This document shows positions 6,698 through 10,191 of a stretch of 10,191 nt of DNA, piece after piece (positions within the stretch are counted from its first letter, which is position 1; every line of letters begins with the position of its first letter). A program made the position numbers and the translations under genes. The DNA is from Alphaproteobacteria bacterium. Its GTDB lineage: Bacteria > Pseudomonadota > Alphaproteobacteria > Rhizobiales > Devosiaceae. The stretch spans positions 1-10,191 of the forward strand of contig JAJRRJ010000002.1 of NCBI GenBank assembly GCA_024279575.1, given 5' to 3'. The notes under the pieces are model-generated. The model was not told where the DNA came from, did no database searches, and worked only from the letters and a program-made list of their open reading frames with translations.

Positions 6698-7291
6698 ATG
6701 AACTGTTTGATCGTTAATGCCCATCCGGATGAGGATAGTTTTTGCCAACAAATCAGCCGGCAGGTTATCGATGAGCTTAACCGGCGCGGGCATTGTGTTG
6801 TGGTGGAAAATTTGTATCAGTCCGGGTTTGATCCGGTGTTGAGCGCTACTGAGCGAAAATCCTATTATTCGGACCGCTATCAGGGGGAGTTGGTGGCCAG
6901 GCAACAGCAGGAATTGCTGCATGCAGAAATTTTGGTGTTGGTGTTTCCAACATGGTGGTTTGGGTTCCCGGCAATATTAAAGGGTTGGTTTGACAGGGTA
7001 TGGTCGCCGGGGGTGGCCTTTGATCACGGGCAGAATTTTGGGCCGATAAAACCTCGATTACCTGGGATTTCCAGGGTTTTTGTGGTGACCAGTCTTGGTG
7101 CTCCGTGGTGGATCGACTGGTTTATTATGCGGCGCCCGGTTCGCCGAATTATCAAAACTGCATTGCTTGGGGCCTGTGCGCCACAGGCAAAACTGGATTA
7201 TGTTTCTTTGTATGAAAGCGAAAAGCTGAACGAAGAAAAATTTGTGGCGTTTTCGCACAAGATAAAGGGAATAATATCGGGCTGGGGGTAG
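6698..7291 (+). CDS. NAD(P)H-dependent quinone oxidoreductase-like flavoprotein
   Basis: A 197-residue cytoplasmic protein of the flavodoxin-like NQO1/KefF/MdaB type, expected to bind FMN or FAD and reduce quinones or similar acceptors with NAD(P)H in two-electron steps. MNCLIVNAHPDEDSFCQQIS at the N-terminus is the first strand and flavin-phosphate loop (NAHP then the Ser-Phe pair). VFPTWWFGFPAILKGWFDRV (82-101) is the strongest family signature, covering the isoalloxazine-side loop, and SPGVAFDHG follows at 103-111. ATG at 6698 is chosen because it gives the family N-terminus and has AGGA at 6690-6693 and GAGG at 6683-6686. A GTG at 6620 in frame would add 26 residues that match nothing and overlap the fliIJ hairpin. 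The specific acceptor cannot be told. It has no obvious link to motility and may have its own promoter or be read from fliIJ. Confidence 0.88.
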   Translation: MNCLIVNAHPDEDSFCQQISRQVIDELNRRGHCVVVENLYQSGFDPVLSATERKSYYSDRYQGELVARQQQELLHAEILVLVFPTWWFGFPAILKGWFDRVWSPGVAFDHGQNFGPIKPRLPGISRVFVVTSLGAPWWIDWFIMRRPVRRIIKTALLGACAPQAKLDYVSLYESEKLNEEKFVAFSHKIKGIISGWG

Positions 7292-7320
7292 GGATGGATT
7301 GGAGATGTTTTGATTTTTTT

Positions 7321-7371
7321 GCCGAGCAAAATGAATATGACGAGATTGCCCGTGTGAAGTATATGCTTAGA
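7321..7371 (+). pseudogene. Duplicated remnant of the fliJ 3' end
   Basis: In one frame this stretch reads AEQNEYDEIARVKYMLR. The end of FliJ reads EQAEYDEIARMRHMKR, so 11 of 16 residues agree, and about 33 of 48 bases agree (7324-7371 against 6531-6578). Several differences are silent third-position changes (CAG/CAA, GAA/GAG, CGC/CGT). The reading frame can be opened by an ATG at 7294 and runs to a TAG at 7444-7446, giving 50 codons, but the flanks match nothing and the 3' part runs through a palindromic repeat. It follows the oxidoreductase stop by about 30 bases. I infer a partial copy of fliJ; chance similarity of a charged helix is possible but less likely. Confidence 0.5.
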
Positions 7372-7388
7372 TTTTTAACGCCTTTGCC

Positions 7389-7428
7389 CCCACCCCGACC
7401 CTCCCCGCCAGGGGGAGGGGGAAGTGGG
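7389..7428. repeat. C/G-rich palindromic element, REP-like
   Basis: CCCTCCCC (7399-7406) pairs with GGGGAGGG (7412-7419) around a 5-base loop, and an outer CCCAC (7389-7393) pairs with GTGGG (7424-7428). Upper and lower strands are sharply asymmetric in C and G. I recall similar C-rich/G-rich palindromes scattered between genes in many proteobacterial genomes, but copy number cannot be judged from one window. A terminator role is unlikely because no T tract follows. Confidence 0.55.
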
Positions 7429-7510
7429 CTGGTGTTTAAGCACTAGCACGGCGCGGGCCACGAAATTTAATAAAATCCCGGCCAATCGCGTTAAAGTACG
7501 ATCTCAAAAG

Positions 7511-7535
7511 TCCCCGCTTTTGTTCAAAGCGGGGA
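7511..7535 (-). terminator. Rho-independent terminator of the outer membrane protein gene
   Basis: TCCCCGCTTT (7511-7520) and AAAGCGGGGA (7526-7535) are perfect reverse complements with a 5-base loop. On the minus strand the stem lies 14 bases after the TAG stop codon at 7550-7552 and is followed by CTTTTGAG, a short T tract. Confidence 0.85.
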
Positions 7536-7549
7536 CCGGGAGTAAGCTG

Positions 7550-8380
7550 CTAGAATTTGTAGTTTAAGCCAACCCGCAACAGACTTGCGGCGTTGGTGAA
7601 GCCATACTCTTCTTCATTGTTGGTATAGCTTGTGTATTCTGGGAACTGCAATTGCAGATATTCCACTTTGGCCGAAAGGTTGTCGGACACGGCGTATTCC
7701 AGACCTGCCCCATATACCAGACCGGTATGAATGCCGGTATGGGTTGTGTTTTGGGTGGCGTCATTGTCGCCAAGGATAACCTCATTGGTTTGCATGAAGG
7801 CCATGCCGGCGGTGCCATATACCATCAGGTCACCAACGGTATAACCAACGCGGGGACGCAAGGACCCCCACAGCCCGCCATATCGGCTTTTCCATATGTG
7901 ATCGTCCCACATGCCCAGCCTGTCGGGTGCGGTAAGGTTCATCATTCCGATGTCAGCCTCGACACCAACAACAAGATTTTCGCCAACCTGTTGGTTGTAA
8001 CCGAAAGAAATTGAACCCAGGTAGCCGTTTGGATTTGCCTCTTCAACGGTGAGGTGGTCATTCCCATTACGATCATAAAACGTGCTGGTTTCTCCCATGC
8101 CGCCGCCAAGACTGGCGCCGAAGTAAAACCCGGTCCAACGCTGGCTGTAGCTGGTGCTTGAGTATAAATAGTCAGATGCAGTAGCTCCCCCGTCCTTTAA
8201 GGCGAGCGACTGGGCCTGAGCGCCAGGAACTGCCAGAATAAAGGGTAAAATGGATAGTGCTACTACCGAAAACCCGGTTCTTTTTCCTTTTATTATGGGT
8301 CTTTTTTGCTTTTCGACCCTGTTTTTTGTTAAGAACTCCCCACTGTTCACCCGTATTGTTTTTGAGTGAATGTTAGTCAA
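7550..8380 (-). CDS. Small outer-membrane beta-barrel protein (Omp25/opacity type)
   Basis: A 276-residue precursor of an outer-membrane barrel resembling the Omp25/Omp31 'porin family' proteins of Hyphomicrobiales. WTGFYFGASLGGGMG (82-96) is the typical first strand; later alternating strands include GYLGSISFGYNQ, LVVGVEADIGMM, LWGSLRPRVGYT and LVYGAGLEYAV, and the chain ends in LLRVGLNYKF with the C-terminal Phe needed for BAM assembly. The start is TTG at 8378-8380 with AGGAGG five bases upstream; no in-frame ATG precedes the barrel. This leaves a very long signal region: 36 mostly polar, basic residues, then FSVVALSILPFILAVPGAQA and a likely cut after residue 56. The first surface loop (103-114) reads DRNGNDHLTVEE, close to an EF-hand calcium loop. 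Probable structural or surface role; pore activity is not shown. It stands alone with its own terminator. Confidence 0.85.
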   Translation of the reverse strand: MTNIHSKTIRVNSGEFLTKNRVEKQKRPIIKGKRTGFSVVALSILPFILAVPGAQAQSLALKDGGATASDYLYSSTSYSQRWTGFYFGASLGGGMGETSTFYDRNGNDHLTVEEANPNGYLGSISFGYNQQVGENLVVGVEADIGMMNLTAPDRLGMWDDHIWKSRYGGLWGSLRPRVGYTVGDLMVYGTAGMAFMQTNEVILGDNDATQNTTHTGIHTGLVYGAGLEYAVSDNLSAKVEYLQLQFPEYTSYTNNEEEYGFTNAASLLRVGLNYKF

Positions 8381-8403
8381 TTAATCCTCCTGATACTACT
8401 TTG

Positions 8404-8440
8404 TTTGAGACTCAAATCCTGCAAATTTAATCAATTGCAG
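8404..8440 (-). promoter_or_regulatory. Two dyads upstream of the outer membrane protein start
   Basis: TTTGAG-A-CTCAAA (8404-8416) is a perfect 13-base palindrome containing a GANTC site (8409-8413). Next to it CTGCAA (8419-8424) and TTGCAG (8435-8440) form a second dyad with a 10-base spacer. They lie 14 to 54 bases before the ribosome site of the minus-strand gene, where an operator or leader structure would sit. No clear -35/-10 pair was recognised. Confidence 0.4.
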
Positions 8441-8749
8441 TCCGCTCAACGTGCAGAGGGATTTAGACGGGAGGGTGTTTGGTCTGTGACGTTTTCAGGC
8501 TTTCTTTGTGGGCATTCCTTGTCGGATTTGTGATGCTTGGTGGTGTTATTTGTGGGACGTTAACAATTTCTTAGCTATATTTGGAACGTCAAAACAAGGG
8601 GGAGTTTTTTCTCGAAATGAGGTGTTGAAGGCAGGTAACCCACCTGTTGCCTGTTTATTTATTTCAAATTTCTGGTTCCAAATCAGTTTCTGAGCAACTG
8701 TTCTGTTTTGAACTATGGTCGGCCTGAATTGTATTTGGTTGTTCCGCTG
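8441..8749. other. Gene-free stretch between divergent genes
   Basis: No credible gene was found in these ~310 bases. Short open frames on both strands lack ribosome sites and have cysteine/tryptophan-rich or low-complexity products. The one visible structure is CAGGT/ACCTG (8632-8636 and 8642-8646), a 5-base-loop hairpin followed by TTTATTTATTT. The rest is T-rich on the plus strand and has no recognised motif. Confidence 0.5.
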
Positions 8750-8790
8750 TGTCAAAAATACTTGACATAAGGTATGGAAAAACATACACG
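8750..8790 (+). promoter_or_regulatory. Candidate promoter overlapped by two inverted repeats
   Basis: TTGACA (8762-8767) is a perfect -35 box; 17 bases on, TACACG (8785-8790) is a weak -10 box. TGTCAA (8750-8755) mirrors the -35 box across a 6-base spacer, and GTATG (8772-8776) mirrors CATAC (8783-8787), covering the -10 side. Such nested dyads are what a small dimeric repressor would bind, and an XRE-type regulator is encoded two genes down. The start codon at 8840 is about 50 bases away. Confidence 0.5.
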
Positions 8791-8839
8791 AGGTTAAATT
8801 TACATTACATATCAGAAAATGCCGGTATCGGAGAAAATC

Positions 8840-9289
8840 ATGCCCTATCAAGAAAAAAGCGCCATTGTATCCCTGATTTCCGGGGTGGTTGTTTTTGCGC
8901 TGTATTATTATTTCATCAGGCAGATGTATCAGGCGGGAGCGTTTGAGGAGCCTGGCGCTGGTGCTGAAATAGGCAAATCAATCCTGTGGCTGATATTTGG
9001 CGGCATCGTGGTCAATATTATCGGACATATTGTTTTCAGCACCATCTATGCCATCGCCAATAGAGAGGATGCCCCGTCAATTGTAGTTGATGAGCGGGAC
9101 AAGCTAATCGAACTGCGGGCCTTGCGTGTTGCCTATTACATATTCGGTGCGGGATTTGTTGCCGCCATGATTGCGCTGGCGCTGGAGCAGACATATTTCC
9201 TGACCTTTAATATTTTGATTTTCTCATTTTTTGTTGCGGGTGTGGCCGAGGGGCTGATGCAGGTTTATCTTTATCGGCGCGGATTTTGA
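8840..9289 (+). CDS. Four-helix integral membrane protein (DUF2178-like)
   Basis: A 149-residue inner-membrane protein with four predicted membrane helices: about 8-25, 47-70, 97-114 and 120-141. The cytoplasmic or periplasmic loop between helices 2 and 3 carries DERDKLIELRALRVAYYI (84-101). I associate this motif with DUF2178-type proteins, which are often paired with a small XRE regulator; the assignment is from memory and only moderately sure. ATG at 8840 is preferred because GGAG lies six bases upstream (8830-8833); an ATG at 8819 would add seven residues but has no clear ribosome site. It ends in a TGA that overlaps a TTG possible start of the next gene (TTGA), so the pair is co-translated or nearly so. 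The function is unknown. A transport or stress-sensing role would be speculation. Confidence 0.72.
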   Translation: MPYQEKSAIVSLISGVVVFALYYYFIRQMYQAGAFEEPGAGAEIGKSILWLIFGGIVVNIIGHIVFSTIYAIANREDAPSIVVDERDKLIELRALRVAYYIFGAGFVAAMIALALEQTYFLTFNILIFSFFVAGVAEGLMQVYLYRRGF

Positions 9290-9294
9290 AAAAA

Positions 9295-9522
9295 ATGGGC
9301 AAAAATCCGATTAAAAAGGGTCGCATAAACAACAAAATTCGCCGCCTGCGATTTGATCATAACGAAATGACCCAAAAGCAGCTGGCGGAGATTGTCGGGG
9401 TGACCCGCCAGACAATAATTGCCATTGAAAATGCTAAATATTCCCCTTCGCTGGAGTTGGCATTTCTGATTGCTCAGGCGTTCAATACATCGTTGCAGGA
9501 TGTGTTTTCCTACGAAATTTGA
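9295..9522 (+). CDS. Small XRE/Cro-type helix-turn-helix regulator (YozG-like)
   Basis: A 75-residue protein that is almost only a Cro/C1-type DNA-binding domain. NKIRRLRFDH opens helix 1, MTQKQLAEIVGVTRQTIIAI forms the helix-turn-helix, and ENAKYSPSLELAFLIAQAF plus SLQDVF closes the five-helix fold, matching the compact YozG-like regulators. The N-terminal basic stretch (KNPIKKGR) may contact DNA. Two starts are possible: ATG at 9295, used here, or TTG at 9286, which overlaps the previous stop codon as TTGA. Neither has a good ribosome site, which points to translational coupling with the membrane protein gene. Regulators of this kind usually control their own operon, and the dyads at 8750-8787 are candidate targets. 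A toxin-antitoxin role is not indicated. Confidence 0.87.
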   Translation: MGKNPIKKGRINNKIRRLRFDHNEMTQKQLAEIVGVTRQTIIAIENAKYSPSLELAFLIAQAFNTSLQDVFSYEI

Positions 9523-9560
9523 AAAAACTTCAGATCAAGCAGCAAAATAAAGGGATCAAT

Positions 9561-10191
9561 ATGGCCAGACTTAACAGCTATTTTTGGGATTTTATTGCCA
9601 AAAAATATGCAAGAGACAAGATCGCCGATCAGCAGGCTTATGAAAAAAAGTTGGAACTCACCCGTCAGCATATGCACCCGGAAATGGTAGTGGCGGAAAT
9701 CGGATGCGGCACCGGCACTACCGCCATCGCCCACGCCCCGTATGTCAAACAGATTGATGCGAGCGATATTTCTGCCAACATGCTTGAAATTGCAAAAGAA
9801 AAATTGATTGCCAATAATATCAGCAATGTGAGTTTTACCAAAGCCAAGTTGGAAGATATTGAAGTCGAGCCGGAAACCTATGACATGGTGATGGCCCATT
9901 CTGTTTTGCATCTGCTGGATGATAAAGACGCCGCTATTTCCAGAATAAAAAAGATGCTCAAGCCGGGGGGCTTTTTTGTTTCAAGCACGGTGTGTCTGGA
10001 GGGGCATGGGGCGCTCAAATTTTTCCTGCCGATTGGTAATGCGCTCGGTTTACTTCCGTTGGTAAGGTTCTTTGGACCTGAAGAATTGTTGCGTAGCTTT
10101 AGCGATGCCGGATTTGAAGTTTTGGAGCAATGGCAACCGGATAAGAGTATGGCGATGTTTATAATCGCCAAAAAACCATCTGCAGCCAACA
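9561..10191 (+). CDS. Class I SAM-dependent methyltransferase, 3' end outside the window
   Basis: The frame is open from ATG at 9561 to the right edge (210 residues seen), with AAGGGA five bases before the start. It is a UbiE-like class I methyltransferase: motif I is VAEIGCGTGTTA (44-55), the acidic end of strand 2 is in IDASDIS (65-71), MVMAHSVLHLLDD (109-121) is the post-strand-4 block, and LKPGGFFVSSTV (133-144) is the typical strand-5 entry. FGPEELLRSFSDAGFEVLEQ (171-190) is the usual C-terminal helix and strand before the final hairpin, so only a few residues are probably missing. The substrate cannot be deduced; the family covers quinones, small molecules and others. It follows the XRE gene by 38 bases on the same strand and likely shares its operon. 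Confidence 0.88.
   Translation, partial: MARLNSYFWDFIAKKYARDKIADQQAYEKKLELTRQHMHPEMVVAEIGCGTGTTAIAHAPYVKQIDASDISANMLEIAKEKLIANNISNVSFTKAKLEDIEVEPETYDMVMAHSVLHLLDDKDAAISRIKKMLKPGGFFVSSTVCLEGHGALKFFLPIGNALGLLPLVRFFGPEELLRSFSDAGFEVLEQWQPDKSMAMFIIAKKPSAAN

Noticed and set aside
7411..7428. G-quadruplex in the G-rich arm of the palindrome
   Set aside because: Only three separate G runs of useful length are present; the hairpin explains the sequence better.
8508..8693. 61-codon plus-strand frame with GTG start
   Set aside because: No ribosome site; Cys/Trp/Phe-rich product without any family likeness.
8546..8851. 101-codon minus-strand frame in the intergenic stretch
   Set aside because: No ribosome site, no domain, and it covers the promoter dyads and the start of the membrane protein gene.
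9295..9522. Antitoxin of a toxin-antitoxin pair
   Set aside because: The upstream partner is a four-helix membrane protein of 149 residues, not a known toxin fold, and the regulator is of the stand-alone YozG-like kind.

Overview
The window looks like a chromosomal piece of a motile alphaproteobacterium, most likely in or near the Hyphomicrobiales, with moderate GC. Three things point there. There is a near-canonical CtrA cell-cycle regulator. CtrA is divergent from fliI-fliJ and close to cheB-cheR. The intergenic DNA is rich in TTAA half-sites and GANTC (CcrM-type) sites. I cannot name the genus from the sequence alone.

Layout. Positions 1-1174 (+) hold the 3' end of cheB and complete cheR, one base apart: the adaptation enzymes of a chemotaxis operon that starts outside the window. 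Positions 1222-3507 (-) encode a large exported DUF255/YyaL-type protein: an N-terminal thioredoxin-like fold with a CHWC motif, a long middle region, and a C-terminal segment resembling the DsbD N-terminal domain. Positions 3635-3663 are a strong terminator, and 3690-4391 (-) is ctrA. The 417-base space up to fliI holds the divergent control region. Positions 4809-6581 (+) are fliI (TTG start) and fliJ, the export ATPase and its chaperone/stalk protein. After a hairpin comes an NAD(P)H-dependent quinone oxidoreductase-like flavoprotein (6698-7291).

Positions 7292-7549 are non-genic but structured. They contain an apparent copy of the last codons of fliJ, a C/G-rich palindrome of REP type, and the terminator of the next gene. 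Positions 7550-8380 (-) encode a small outer-membrane beta-barrel with a TTG start, an extended signal peptide and an EF-hand-like loop. Positions 8381-8839 are a gene-free stretch with several dyads. Positions 8840-10191 (+) are an accessory-looking set: a four-helix membrane protein, a small XRE/Cro-type regulator directly downstream, and a class I SAM-dependent methyltransferase that runs off the end.

How they fit together. The left and middle parts form a motility/cell-cycle neighbourhood: CtrA probably controls its own promoter and perhaps fliIJ from the shared intergenic region, while CheB and CheR tune the receptors. The right part is unrelated in function, and its regulator probably acts on the nested dyads just upstream of the set. 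No tRNA, rRNA, CRISPR array, transposase or integrase was seen. The best leads are the fliJ 3'-end echo, the EF-hand-like loop in the barrel protein, the DUF255-DsbD fusion, and the operator-like dyads before the membrane protein/XRE/methyltransferase set.
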